Shown one piece after another: positions 1 through 13,100 of a stretch of 64,000 nucleotides of DNA (the stretch's first letter is position 1; every line of letters starts with the position of its first letter). Below the pieces are notes generated by a model that had not been told where the DNA came from, searched no databases, and saw only the letters and a program-made list of their open reading frames with translations. The translations under genes were made by a program, and so were the position numbers. Source of the stretch: Gavia stellata (Eukaryota > Chordata > Aves > Gaviiformes > Gaviidae); the NCBI RefSeq assembly GCF_030936135.1, contig NC_082612.1, forward strand, positions 19,043,475-19,107,474. The letters are read 5' to 3'.

Positions 1-1335
1 AGCCCCGGCGTCCCCACGGCCAGCGTCGCGGCCGTGTTCGCCCGCCCTGTCGGCACCAGCCACGTAAGTAGGACCTTCGCTCCCCTCCTCTGCCCCATTC
101 TCATCGAAGGTGTCGTCCCCACTGTCGTCCTCCTCGTCCATGAGCCCGCCGGCATGGGAGGGAAGCCCGTTGACTCCAGTGCCATGGTGCTCTCTGTTGT
201 CATCATCGTCAGCGTCGCGTGCGTCCTCCTCCTATTGAGGTGACAAATGGAGAGGAATGCAAAAGCTTGCAGGTCACACGCGCTATCGGCACTGCTCACC
301 GCGCAGGCCAAGCGCTACCCTAACCGACAGCAGATTTGGGGCTAAACGCTCTTTCCTGGCAGAGCAAAACACCCCTCTCCACTCACTCACCAGGAAACCA
401 AGGCCATTCCCATCCCGGGCGCTCGTGTCCTCATGGTCCACCCAGTTCAGGTGCTGAGCCTCCCCAGCTCTGCCTCCCTTGTCTCGGCCATCGTGCTCGC
501 CCAGCTCCTCGCCCACGGCATTCCCACCCGCCGGGTCCTCGGCAAGGGCATTGTCCCCCCTCTCCGCACTGGCAGGAGGACGTCTGTCATCTCCACCACC
601 CGGGAGGTTGCCCAACTTGTTGATGTAATCTTCGCTTGCTGCGTCCTGGAGGCAAAACATGACATGGTGCTTTGGTTTATTAAACACCACCACACGTTTA
701 CTGCTACTGCTACTGCTGCGGGATGATGTCTCGCTCCTAAGCCATGCAAGCGGTCAAGCCTTTTTCGTGGCTCGCACCTCAACCCTTCAGTTGTTTCTGC
801 TGATGCAAAAAAAAAAAGTAGCCACCAACAAAAGGGCAACCCAGAAAAGCCCAAACAGTGACAGTTCAGAGCACAGAAACTCCTTTTTCAGGACCAACAC
901 AGCAGAACGCATCAGGTGAATTGGGAATGCACGCAGGGAGGCAAGGCGAAACGAGGTGGAACCACCCCAGCTTGAAAAGACTGAGTAGATGGGCAAAGCT
1001 CAAAGACCCGCAGAAGCGGTAGCTCTTTCCCCAGGTGCCTGGTCCGAGCGTGCCTGCCCGGGGCCGGCTCCCCATCCCAGACTTGCTCCGGGAGCGGCTG
1101 CCGCCTGTGGGACTGGGGCACCCCCCGGCTTACCTCCTGCTGGGCACCGCGGCGGGGCCGGGCAGGCTCGCGGCCGGGCACCTAAAGACATCCAGGAGAC
1201 ATCTGATCAGTGATGGGTGCGCCTTGGCTGGGCGAAACGGCCGGGGTTTGGGGGTTGAGTACCTGCCCGGTGGGTACTTACGGGGTGAGCGCAGGCTACG
1301 GCCCAGAGGAGCAGCACCAGCAACGCAGCCCTCAT
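1..1335 (-). CDS. DMP1: DMP1, dentin matrix acidic phosphoprotein 1 (5' part, partial)
   Basis: Secreted acidic phosphoprotein of bone matrix, SCPP family. Exons read on the minus strand: 1355-1282 (short 5' UTR, ATG at 1335, signal peptide MRAALLVLLLWAVACAHP, donor GTAAGT); 1181-1134 (48 nt, 16 residues starting VPGREPARP, as long as human exon 3); 645-391 (85 residues, starts DAASEDYINKLGN, donor GTGAGT); and 231 to beyond base 1 (large acidic exon with DADDDDNREHH and the DMP1 hallmark DEEDDSGDDTF). All junctions are phase 0, as expected of SCPP genes. SGDDTF, the signal-peptide exon layout and divergent placement next to SPARCL1 support DMP1 over IBSP, MEPE or SPP1. A small exon between 1134 and 645 may have been missed. 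The C-terminal part lies outside the window. The region is GC-rich and the protein has more Gly and Arg than mammalian DMP1. Confidence 0.85.
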
Positions 1336-2241
1336 GTCGGTTGAGATCCCCGCGGCTGCAACAGGGAGCAAAGTATTCGCAAACTAGAGCAAAGAATTTG
1401 CACATGCCCCTGGCTTTAACTCGGCCCTGCAAAGCCCTTCCCACGGCACCACGTGGGACGACGGCACCACGAGCCTTGCCGTCCCGGCACGTGGTGCTCA
1501 GCCTGGCGCGTCACCAAATGAGCCAAGGGTTTGTCCTCGTGCCACCTCCCGGCATCTCCTTTGCAGCAACTCCCCTTTAGTTTAGGCTTTGAAAAACCTG
1601 GCAATGTTCTTGCAGATTTTCTGCCTAAACATCATTAAAGAGCAGGAAACCTCTTCCGAATTCCCTGGTCCCACAGCAATGTCACCGGCCACCCAGCCGA
1701 GCTCGGTGGCCACGATGGGAGCCGGCACCGCAGATGGGCAGCGCCGTGAGAGCGCGGGCTGCAGAGCTGCGCCTCCCCCCCGGCGTGGGCCCCACTGCCC
1801 CGTAAAACCTCCCGCCACCCCAAAGCGGAGCACCCTGATAAGATAACCCCGCGGAGAGCTGCATCCCCAGCGGCCACTGGGTCGGTCTGGGGTCTGGGTC
1901 AGACTGGCATCCCAGCGGCACTGCTGCCTGCACAGGCAGGGAAAGCAGCCGGGGCTTTCCTCCAGCTCTGCTCTCGTTTTCCAAGTCCCTTAAGCAGCCC
2001 AGCACCGCATCCCCACGGGGCACGCTAACCACGCTGCGCCTCACCCTGCACCCGAAACGCGCTGGAGAAAAGAGCCGCGCTCCCAATTTCTTCCCTTACG
2101 GAGCAACGCCTGCATCCCAGCTTACAAGTCTCTCCTGCTTTCTACCAAAACTTGCAAGAAAATCTACAACCCCCGTCCCCGAACGTTGCCGTTTTCACTC
2201 CAGGCAACGCCAAAGCAACCCAAAGAAACCAAAAGCTTTAC

Positions 2242-2325
2242 CTCGAGGCGTGGCGCAAGCCGGCGTCTCCTCCGGTGCTCGGGATGGGGCGAGCTGGCTG
2301 CCTGTCTTGGGATGCCCTCGGCTGT
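2242..2325 (-). other. DMP1: Candidate noncoding exon 1 of DMP1
   Basis: On the minus strand a good donor (CTCGAG then GTAAAG) lies at 2242/2241, about 890 bases upstream of the signal-peptide exon. A TTAAAT element lies about 30 bases upstream of the proposed start. SCPP genes normally begin with one short noncoding exon, so this fits. The exact 5' end is an estimate. Confidence 0.4.
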
Positions 2326-2347
2326 GTGCCCCGGCGAGCCCGCGCGG

Positions 2348-2358
2348 GCATTTAACCG
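2348..2358 (-). promoter_or_regulatory. Candidate TATA-like element of DMP1
   Basis: The minus strand reads GGTTAAATGCC here, in an otherwise very GC-rich stretch. It sits at a TATA-box distance from the candidate first exon. This is inferred from position only. Confidence 0.35.
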
Positions 2359-2359
2359 C

Positions 2360-3780
2360 TGGCCGGTGCCGGCCCCGGGCAGGGGGCAGCCAATGGCACC
2401 GGCGGGCAGCGCTGCCGCGCGCGGAGGTGTCGCCGGGAACTGGCCTCCCACGCTTCCTCCGGCCTCCGCCGGGACGCCGGCCCTAAAAAAGCTCCTTGTG
2501 GTCGCAGGATGACGAGACGGGCTGGCAGTTAATGACCGACTGCGCCGGCCCTGTGTTTTGACTGCTAAATTTATTCCGTTCACACACTTCCCGCCGTGAC
2601 GCACACAGACAACTATGGCGTCGCCCACGCCGAGCACCGGACCCCGTCCCGGGGATCGCATCCTCCTAACGCGTGCGCTTAGGAGCGGCGTTTGCCCCGT
2701 GCCGTGGGCCAGGGTGCCGAACCGCACGTGGGACCATTCCCCCGCCGGGACTCAGCCGTCCCTGGGCCTCGGGGCAGGATCACAAAACGCCGTGCTAGAA
2801 AGAGAGGCTGTGCCTATTTCCATGCCCGCACACGCGCTCGTGCAAGGGAGAAAGGAAATACTAAAGAGAGGCGCGCAGGGAGGATCCCAACCCCTGCACG
2901 GAGGGAGTGTAGCATCCCCAGCGCTTCCTCCAGCGGCTGGGCAGGGGATGCAACCTCAGCTCTGGAAAACCCGGGCAACAACACGTGCACGTGTGTATGG
3001 GCACGTATACGTGCACGGGCGTGTACATGCACCTATATATACGAATACATATACACGCACCACGCGTACCCCAGGGTTTCTCGGTGCAGCGTGGATTACC
3101 TACGCCAAACAATGCGGCAGCGCCGGTAGCCCCTACTCGCTCACAGATAATAGGAGAGGGAGTTTGCAAACCTCCACGGGCGCGCAGACGCGCGCAGCCC
3201 GGGCGGGTTAGGACAGAACCAGCACGTCCCAGCCCCGCACTCGGCTCTTCCCTCTGCCCCAGCCTGGGCGGAAGGAAGGCGACTTCTTTGCCTGTATTTG
3301 GCCATTGCTAAATCCTCCGTGCCCGCGACACCCCTTCTCTGCTAATAAAAACACGCCGCAAGTGCAAACAGGTTGCTTTGAAGCAGGCAACGTGTCTCTG
3401 CTCTGCAAGCTGGGCTCTCCCCGCAGCCAAGCCGCAGATCAGGGGCACGGCTACGGGGCGAGGGGGCCGGGAAGAGGGGGCCTGCGGGTGTTTTATTGGG
3501 AAAGGAAGCGTAAATGACAGCATTGATGCTCTGCGAGGAGCGAGGAGCGTTTGCACGTCCTCCCGGGGTGGGAGGAGGTGTTTCTGCTGCCCTGGGTAGA
3601 AGAAAGAGGCCTTCAGACAGCAGAGCCCCGCTCCAGGGAGCCGCCGTGGCCGGGGAAAGCCGGGAAACACGGTTCGCCTTCAGCAGCAAACGGCTCCTTG
3701 CCTGCCCTGGCAAACCGCGGTCACCTGCCATGGTCCCTTGGTGCAGGGACCCGAATTCCTGGAGGTGGGGGCACAGCCCG
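2360..3780. other. GC-rich noncoding flank of DMP1
   Basis: No exon-like or conserved reading frame was recognised. The open frames here look like chance frames in CpG-rich DNA. The one structured element is the alternating purine-pyrimidine tract at 2981-3068, listed separately. Confidence 0.6.
2981..3068. repeat. Alternating purine-pyrimidine tract (CA/CG/TA steps)
   Basis: About 88 bases of mostly alternating purine and pyrimidine, with runs such as ACACGTGCACGTGTGT and CTATATATACG. It is a degenerate microsatellite of the type that can adopt left-handed DNA. No gene overlaps it. Confidence 0.75.
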
Positions 3781-4199
3781 GGGGCCACGAGGGCGGCAGC
3801 TGGGGCCTTCCTCCAACGGGGAGAGGAGGAAGGAGGGAAAAAGAAAAAAGAAAGATGCCGTCGCGCTCGGCACCCGCGTGGTCCTTGCACAGTCCTCAGC
3901 GGACAGGCACGCACGGTCCCCTGGCTGGTGATGATGGGGGGAAAAGGCAGGAGATTTTGGAGGAGGAAATAAAGGGATCTACAACAGCAGCCTGACAGCT
4001 GTTGTAGATCCCTTTATTTCCTCCTCCAAAATCTCCTGCCTTTTCCCCCCATCATCACCAGCCAGGGGACCGTGCGTGCCTGTCCGCTGAGGACTGTGCA
4101 AGGACCACGCGGGTGCCGAGCGCGACGGCATCTTTTTTTTTTTTTTCCCTCCTTCCTCCTCTCCCCCGTGGAGGAAGGCCCCAGTGCCGCCGTGGCCCC
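3781..4199. repeat. Large inverted repeat (near-perfect palindrome)
   Basis: The arm 3854-3988 (135 bases) is the exact reverse complement of 3998-4132, with a 9-base spacer at 3989-3997. With small differences the match extends outward to about 3781 and 4199. It passes through a purine-rich stretch on the left and the matching pyrimidine-rich stretch on the right, where AAAAAGAAAAAAGAAAG faces a pure T run. The protein frames on the two sides are therefore mirror copies and not genes. It is either a real fold-back duplication or an assembly artefact. Confidence 0.95.
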
Positions 4200-7100
4200 G
4201 CTGCTCTCCTCGCAGCCCCTCGGCCTCGAGACGGGCACCGTCAAGCCGCTCGCTCTCACGCAGGCGCACACCTTCGGCAGATGTTTTCCCTCTTCTTCCC
4301 TACCCGACCCCTGCCGCAGATACCGTGGGACGTATTTTCCTCTCGACCTGCAACAAAATTATACCCCTGGCCCCGGCCAGATATGAGTTCACGTTGCCAA
4401 CCTTTTTTAGGCACCTTCAACAATTACCGTGTTTTGTTTTGTTCTTATTTTTACGTCAAACCTGCATTTAACTCAGCCCCCGAAGACCTGGTGCTGCTTC
4501 GCGTCCAAGCGCCGCCGTGCGAGAAAGGGATAAACACCGAGCTGTGCGTACCCGGCTTTTTTATAACACAGGTCACTCGCCGCGCCGAGGTCACCTCCCT
4601 CCCCTCGGTGGCCCCGAAACGCTCGTGGCACCCATGCACCCAACAGCGCTCGCTGCCAGCACCCTGACCTGACCCCAAGTCCCTGCAACCACCAATAGCC
4701 CTGGGTTGAAAGACCAAGGTCTGTCCCCCAAATTCTTTCTAGAGACCATCCCATAGCATCACCCAGACCGCCCAAGCAGCTCTGCCTTTGTTTTGCAAGG
4801 AAAGGAAACCCCAGCCTGCACATTGTGACCTTAGAATAAGCCTTTAAAAAAAAAAAAACCCCACCAAAAACCCAAACCAATAATATTTAGGATTATTGCT
4901 GTCACACCAGAGGTGAGAAATGGACTGAGGGTGGGGGAAGCGGCTGTCTGACCGGTGTTTTAAATGCCACTGTGCATTTCCCTGAATCCTACTCTCCCGA
5001 GATGCTCGGTCCCTGGAGACGGCCGGGACGGGAAGCAGCGGGGCGAGGAAGACGGGGAAAACCTGGCCCGGCTAAAGCCTTCGCCCTCAGGCTGCCGGGG
5101 AGGAGGTGGCTGAGACAGAGACGAAAGCGCTGGTAGGGCTGGTAAAAAGATGCAGGAATATGACTTTTCTGTTTGACAAGTTGGACGGCGCGGTGTTTGT
5201 GAGGAGAGAGAAGAGATACGAGCACAGGCAGGATGGGAGACGCCAAAACCAAGATAGAAGTTGGCACTGCAGAGCGCAAGCTGAGGGTGGAAGCACCCAC
5301 CAGCTGCTCTCCTCCGCCAACGGAGCCATCGCAGCATCGAAAACTCAGGAAAACAGTATTCTTCCAAAAAACCACCGTCCCCCTCTTTTTGTTTTTTCAG
5401 TCCAAGGTATTTTCGTAGTATTTATGTCGCTGGTGCACTTCTCTCCTGATTATACCTCTGACAGCAGCATCAAAAGGAAAAGCATCAGTGAACAAACTGG
5501 AGCAGGGGAGACCAGGACTGAAGGCACACGTTTCCCAAACACCCAACACCAGCTCCTGCCTCACGCTCAGATCCGAATCCAAATCCCTTTACCGAGCGCT
5601 TACTGCTACAGCGCAGTGCTGCGTTTCCAGCTGGGAGCGGGCAGGAAAAACCTCGCCTCCTAAATACTCGTTTCCCCCGTACGCGCCACGTTAGCACCAG
5701 GAATTACCCAGCGCCCAATCCCAAGGGATTCATTGCCACGCTGCTCCTCTAAAGAAGGGTGCTCAGCCTCGCAAACCAGCCAGGTTCCCACGTCGCTACC
5801 TGCTTTGTGGGTGGACGGACCACAGCCGGCGGCTGCGGTGGGGAGAAGCAGCCTGGCTTTGGCTCCTCCGCACATGCAAGGGACCTGAGCCAAGGCATCG
5901 TGCCTGTTCCCGCAAGTCTGCGTTTCACACCATTAATGCGACACATAATGCGGTAGCTAACGATAACGTTTTAGGCGTTTGAAGAACAGCATTGATATTT
6001 CAACTCTTCCCGACAGCGAGTCTCAAAGTGACAAACGCTGTGATATACGGCAGATGGAAGTTACCGTCGTGTTTTTCACAGCGCGGAGGCGTGCACAAGT
6101 TCGGTTTATGCTAAACCTTTAAAATTTGCTATTTCTCTTCGCTGGAAAAAAACACATCATAGGAGCCCGAGTCCTGGAGCCCCAAATTAGACACACACAG
6201 GGCCCCCCGAATGCTAGACCCCTGCACGAGACCAACAGCCCTTTCCCCTTACCCCCCAACAGCAGATCATTAACCCACCCAAAGGTGTCTACCACGGAGT
6301 TTCCTTCACAGCCAGAGAAAACAAGCACTTTCAAGGCACCAACCATTTGTCCTATTTCAGGTACCTATTTCAGGCTTGAAACGCGTGGCGGGCTGTTTGA
6401 AATCTCCGTGCCACTGCCGAAGGAAGGCGACCAGCGTGCCGGTCTTGTCCTACCAACAAGATGCACCACGCTCTTTCCCAACACGTGTGCAAGGCAAATT
6501 CCCGAAAAGCCTCTCTCCCCCCCTCCCATGCCAGCCCCACACTCCCTCCACTCCCATTTTTATACCACCCTCCTCGGAGCAATGGGCTCCAGGCTCTTCG
6601 CAAATGTTTTAGCCCCAGAATAAAACCGCGACGCAGAGGCGCTTGTCAAAACTAGACCTGTGCGGTCGCCCTCGTCTCTCCCGTAGGAGAGTCAGGACCC
6701 AGCCCCGCCGGCCCGGCTCCGCGCAGAGAGAAGCGATTAACTCGCGAACTTTAAAACATCTATGGGAGTAACGACGTGATTACTTTTTCCAGATGCAAGA
6801 TGTGCTTCCCTAACAGGCGCCAGCTCCATTTCTTTTACGGGAGCCAAAAGTGCTACTTGTGAATAATTGGGAACGCTCCCATTGCCAGCTGCTGGTTTTC
6901 GGGCACACTCAACCATCACACGCAAAAGTCCTTTCCCAAATGCCTGCAGGAGCCGGGAAGTACAAACAGAGGCTGCTCAGCCTCTTGCACCTACGTTTTT
7001 GGGGACAGGTGTGTACGGAAGGGTTAAAAGATGGAATTTTGGTCCGTGGATGGACACTGGGTGAGAAGTAGATAGCTAAGAGAATCGCAACATTGGGTGA

Positions 7101-10100
7101 GAAGTAGATAGCTGAGAGAACCACAGTCAGCACAAGAAAACAGATGGTTTCTTGTGTAGTGTTTGAAATGCTGACCATAGAGATAAAGAGGCTGAGCAAT
7201 ACAGGGGGACGACAGGGAGGACGTGCAACGGTGAAAGAATACAAAGCACGGCTCATAATTTTGCTTGCCTTATAACATCTTGCTATCGGCTTGAGCACGG
7301 TTGATAGGTGACTGCTGGATTATGTTTATATGCCGCGTGTACAAAGCCTACGAACCAATAGATGGGATGGCTACGGCGTGTGCAGCGCGCCTGACCAGCG
7401 GGCACATGCGCCTTAGGCTCCCTATGCTGAGAGTCGGCAACTGAGGCGTGTTTCAGCACCCGCTGGGCACGTGTGTCAAAACCCGTTCCTCTGCAAATGT
7501 ATGAATAGGGGGATTTCCCGAAGAGCAGTGGGCCGGTGCACGGCGAGGTCACCGTTGCCTCCGTGGGGATGCCCGCGTAAAGCTGGCACCTACCGACTGC
7601 TGGGTTGAGCGTGCGGCGCAAGACGACACAAGAATGTACGGACAGTCCATCTTCCTCGTGGTCCCCGGGTCGGTAAGACAATTGCTTTGCAAGACACCCT
7701 TAGTGTAAAGCATGTCTGTAGTTAATAATAATGCTTGGGTTTTCCTTTTTTTACCTTGTAGTCTGTGTATATGTGTTTACCTTTCTCGGGAATCCTCGAA
7801 ACCACTCTAAAACAACAAGACGATGCTGGTCCCTCCGCAGCCCCCATCCCTCCTCACCACCATCTCCACACATACAGCTCCAGTCTCTTCTGGGCAGAGG
7901 AGCCGCAAAACCAGCACATCGCCTTTGACAGTCTGCTCGGACGGGGGCTCACAGGCCTTGTACCTGTTCCGCGCTGCTTTGCAGTTCAGGCTTCTACTTG
8001 TTGCCCGGGGCAGAAAGCCTGGAGCAATAATCTGTATTCGCGTTGTGCCCGCTGCAGCTGGAAGTCGTGGCTGGACAGGTACCTTGTGCCATCTCTGCCA
8101 GATGTGCGCGACCAGATTCTCAGGTCCTACAGATCCTTATTCACCAGCCAGCTTGGCCGAATTCATTAATTTGAGGCCATGACTTCATCAGCTGTGGACC
8201 AGGCACCTAGTTTCTGTCTGGCCACTAACACATCTTCCTGCAGCTTGCTGCCCTCGGTCAAAGTAAGGGCAGCGACAGACGCCCGGCTCTGCCCCGCATC
8301 GGCAACACCGGTATTGACACTGCTGGCACGGGCACCGGGCAGCCCCAGCGCGGCCGGGCTGTCAACAGCTCAGCGCTGACAGCAGTAATCATAGCGACAG
8401 TCAATGGGTAGTTACGGCTCTTAAAATTTCATTCAGAGTACAATGTCTTCTACAATCATTCCCTGCTCAGAAGTCAGTCCCTTGGGAGGTGGGAGCAATA
8501 AGTATTTGTCAATCACAAGCTGGAAATGGAACGATAACGGAGCCTTAACGTGAAAAGCCCTCTCCAGCCACCTCCCTGCGTTCGCCCCGGCTCCAACTGG
8601 AATTGCGGAGATCTGTGCCAGACGCTGGCAAAGCAGCGCGATGGCAGCGCTCTCGGGAAATTAAATACAGCAACGAGTTGGGACCGGCTTTGCCCTCGCG
8701 TCAGCTGGCAGCGTGGGGTGACCGCCTCCAAGTCGCGGGTTGGAAATACGGCCAGCTGCGCTGTGCGTGCCCATCAGACGTCTATAGATGTTTCACAGGA
8801 CCCTGACTTCTTGTTGGAGGGGAAAAAACCATCCGAAGGCAATGACTGATTGAAATGATCGCATGAAACAGGGACTGCACGAGTGCAAAGGGGCGATGCG
8901 GAGGCACAGGCTGCCCGGAGCGGGCAGAGAGGTCAGGATAGGGTTGGCAGCTCGAGGGATGAAGACATCTGTATGGAGAGCCAGACCCTCCTCCTGGAGG
9001 GCGGTCAGCCCTCCTCTGCGTCCTGTACTGTCATTATGGCTCACTTGGGCTAAATTTATCGCTGCTCGGTGTAGCTGTACAGGAAGCATTACCACAGTCC
9101 CCTGGGAGCCTGGAAAAGCTGGATAGACACCGTCAACGCAGCCCTGAGCAAGAGACCAGCAGCAATTTGGCTCATACCTCCAAAGGACACTACGAGCTTC
9201 ATCCCATGAAGATGCTGAGCAGCCGTGAGCTGGGGCAGCTCAGCCTTCGGCCGGCCTTCCGTGTGCGCAGAGCGCACAGCTCCATCAGAGAACAACAGGG
9301 AAAGATGGTCCCCATCGCTGACTGACCCTGGGGGCGGAAAGCCTGCCCCACAGTCAAAGCATCATCTGTCGTGACAAGGTCTGCACAGTCCTTGCAGATG
9401 TGTCCTGCGCCAGGCCCCATTGGAAAGAGGGTTACCAGACCCTTGGTCTGGCTTGGGATGATAAATCGTATCTCCAGATTTGTCCAGTTTGCAACGAGCT
9501 AAATTCCTGAAATACTTGAGCTGAGATGTTCTCCCCTAATGCTGACAACATGCTCTTCCTTAGCCTTACCCATCTTTTATTCAATCTTCAAAATGTTAAT
9601 AACTTTTTTTTAAAGCAAGACCTAAAAAGAACAAAAAACCCAACTACCAAAATCCAAACCACCCCAGAACCCCCCAAAACCAGTGAAGTCTCAACCAATA
9701 CAACCACAGAAAATAAAAGCAAGACAGAAAATATTAAATCTCATCTTAAAGAGATTTAAAAGAAGAGGAGAAGCACTTTCCAACAGTCAAGAAGACTTTT
9801 TTCTTTATATGCAAATTTCCTCCTGTGCTTACAAAGTCACTAAACCCTCGTTGTTCAAAACCCAACCCAACTGGAGGACCACATCACGCATTGGGTAAGC
9901 CTCCCTTGGAGCTGAGCTCATTCAGCACAGCACCCGCGCCGCCCGCAGCCGAACTGCTCATCCCAGGGCAGAGAAGGGAGTCAGACCTTCCGGGAAAAGA
10001 TGCTCAGGGCAGAAGAGGCAGGAGAACAGAAAGTCTGAAGTTGCCTGCTTCCTTGGAGCACAAAGGACGGAGGAGGAAAGAGGAAGGAGGACCCCCAGAT

Positions 10101-13100
10101 GCGTCCTTGCTTACCCACAAACACTCTAGGCAGGCGTGAAGCCAACAGCTTTGCAACACCTAAGGAGCCCCGTCGCTGCCCTTCCGCCCTCATAAGCCAG
10201 AAAGGCACAGGGTTTCTCCGATCTGATCCATCAGGAACAGTCTCATTTCCAATGCCAAAATGTTTAGCCAACCCTAAAGGCATTTCACAGCTGTTTTGGC
10301 AAATCCTCTTCCCTTAGCTGATAATCTAACTCTCTATTGTTCCATGAGTCCCGTAGCCACATCGTTCATGATATTCCATATTGTATATGGGTCTATACAA
10401 CAAAAATCCCATGGAAGTTATTCTACGTTATATAGGAATTCATGCGCTTACGTTAAACCACTTTCAGTAAGAAACAAGTATGAAATCCAATGAGATGTTT
10501 CTTGGTTTTCCTTAGTTCCTCAAAGAGTGTATAAATACTGGAGGGCAGGGAGGGGATGGGGGGGAAGCAGTGTTTTGAATGTCAGAGGGATAAAGGAAAA
10601 CCTGAACGATTAACTGGAACTTCTTTTCCTGAAACCAGCCCGCAGGGTTGTTGGTGACAAACCCATACCAGCGCTCGAGCAGCAGCCAAAGCGCTGGCGT
10701 GCATTGCCCGGGGGGGCTGCGCACCGCGCACGGCCAGCGCGCTAAAAGGCAGCTCGGGAACATCACCCCAGCACTTGAGAGCAGCCGTCCCCCATCCTGC
10801 GACAGGAATCTGCATTTCTGCTCCACATTCACAGGGACTGCAATAGGAATTGATTGAATCTTTCTGCTTTTAAGACCTAGATTTAGAAGATCATCTATTT
10901 ATTCACCCCAGGAATCAGTTTACCCGATTCAGATACTGGTTTTAGGGCTCGATCAACCGTTCACTCTCAACAACGTGATGACTTTAACACTCTTCCTCAT
11001 TTGATCTATTCATGAATAAAGCTTTTTTTTTTCCCTCCTAGTTGTTCTTTGTAATTCTGTACCAATCAACTTAAATGAGCACGCTGTAAATGATAGACTT
11101 AAGTTTTATACAACAGACTAATTCTGCTGGACAAGTATATTCACACTCTGTTAAACTTCCAGCTGAATTCAATGGTACACCTCAAAGGAGTTACGTACGT
11201 GTGACTGCACGTGCTAATCGCAACCTTTTGACTCAGGCTATTTCCTCTTCACTATTCCCGCTGGAAACCCCTCTTGTCACACGCTTTTTTTCTGCAAGCT
11301 GGATGCCTAGAACAATATTGCACGGGAGATAACACAAGCAGAAATCTTATAAAAAAAATGCTGGTAAGAAATGAATACTGGCTAAGCAATTACCCTCATG
11401 CACAGAACTCACACTTTTGCCTACCCAGCCACAAACAAAAAGATGCGGCGATACGTTTGATAACCAAGCGGGGAAGACTGATGCAAACGCACGCGGGCAA
11501 GGTGCCGGCTGGGGAAGCAGGGTCAAGAACCGCTGCCTGTTCCCAACCCGCACGGTCCCACAGCTGGAGCAGGTACAAAAAAGCTCCCCTGCAATTTTTC
11601 TTTTAGTAACTTCAGGGCTCAAGCCATTGACAAAAGCTTTTCCTCGAGAGTTTCTAGTATTTGTGCCTCTTGAAACGTCCCCAAGCTGCGGCACTGCCTG
11701 CCTTCTCAAAGCACGTATGCTAACCGTAAAGGTGCCTGCGCCGCGGGAGCAGCCCTGCTCGGCCCAGATGTAATTAGACGGTACGCTTCCCCGCTTGCTG
11801 CAAGGAAGTGGCGTCACCACCTCTGCCTTCCGCCGGGCACCTCTCCAGAAGCAGCCCAAATGGGAACGCAGAGCCGTGAAAGGACTTCCTCCGTCCGCCC
11901 AGCCGCGCGGGGCGGGAGCGGGAGGATCCCTGGGAGCATCGCCCCCAGCTTACGCACCAGGGCATTCTCTGCCTTCAGCAGCGCCTAGGCACTCCTCGCC
12001 GAAGAAATCAGGCCAGAATCACAAAAACTGATCCGTCTCACCCCGACTGCTCTCAGCATTGTGGGCTTAAGCACTTCGCTACCCTGCCCACGTTCACATC
12101 TTGCCCGTGCCCACGGCCGTCATCTCTTCACATGACTAATGTGCTCCAGCAGGTAAGCTCAAATCTTTCCATCCCCTCCAACGCCCAGTCACACAACTGA
12201 AAAAGAAATGGAATAAAGGGAGGTTTCGCTTTGGTTCTCCTCCCAGTTTTTTTTTCCTTTTAACGAAACCAAAACCCAAAACAAAGCCAGCGAGAGCTGG
12301 CCGCGCATTAATACAAACGGTACGCTCCAGCAGGCATCGTCAAGAAACACTCACTTTTGTGAACTTTTCAAGAAAACCCTTTTCCCAGCGCAGATCCGTT
12401 AGCAAAACCAGCCCATGCCGGCTGCGTGCTGTACCGGGGCAGCCCCGCAGCACGGCATCCATAAGCTTTCTGCTGAGCTAGGGACTGACGCCAGCCAAGC
12501 TCGCTCCGTCTGAGCTCTTCCTGACCCGCCTGCAGCGTGCTTTCGACTAGGTTTGGCTGTGACAGCCATTCCTCTAGCTGACCAGGTGCTTACGGCCACG
12601 ACTCCAGCGCAGCGATGCGGCGTAGGGAAACGCTGCCGTGGTTGCGGTGGGAGACGCAGCACGGAGGGGCAGGAGGTGGGCGCGTGCTGGGCACTGCGGA
12701 TCCCTCGGCTGTGCACAGCGCACCGAGGCTTGGGCCTGGAGCTTTTGGCCTTAGGGGTAACAAAGAAAGTAGCAAATATATAGTATTACTGGGAATTTTA
12801 CACGTAGAAATATTCTAAATTATGATTTTTTCTTTCCTTTTCTCTAACGATTAGATCCTGATGCGACGGCCGTGGAGATCTTGCTCTACAATATGTGCTG
12901 CTGCTGACAGGCTGTTTTTTTCTGGCTACGGACCTCAGGAGCTGAATTTCTGGGGGAAGGCAGGCGGCAGTCACAGCTCCCTGCAAGGCGGTGCCTCCGC
13001 ACAGCGCTCTGTTTGCTCCCGGTTTGGGTCCTGCTTCCCTCTGGGCACAGGGAGACAGGCACCCGTGCCCACGCAGGGAGAAGGTGCAGCATCCTTCTCC

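Noticed and set aside
3514-4271. Pair of similar open frames on opposite strands (about 85-190 codons)
   Set aside because: They are the two arms of the inverted repeat read as protein. There is no family resemblance and no splice context.
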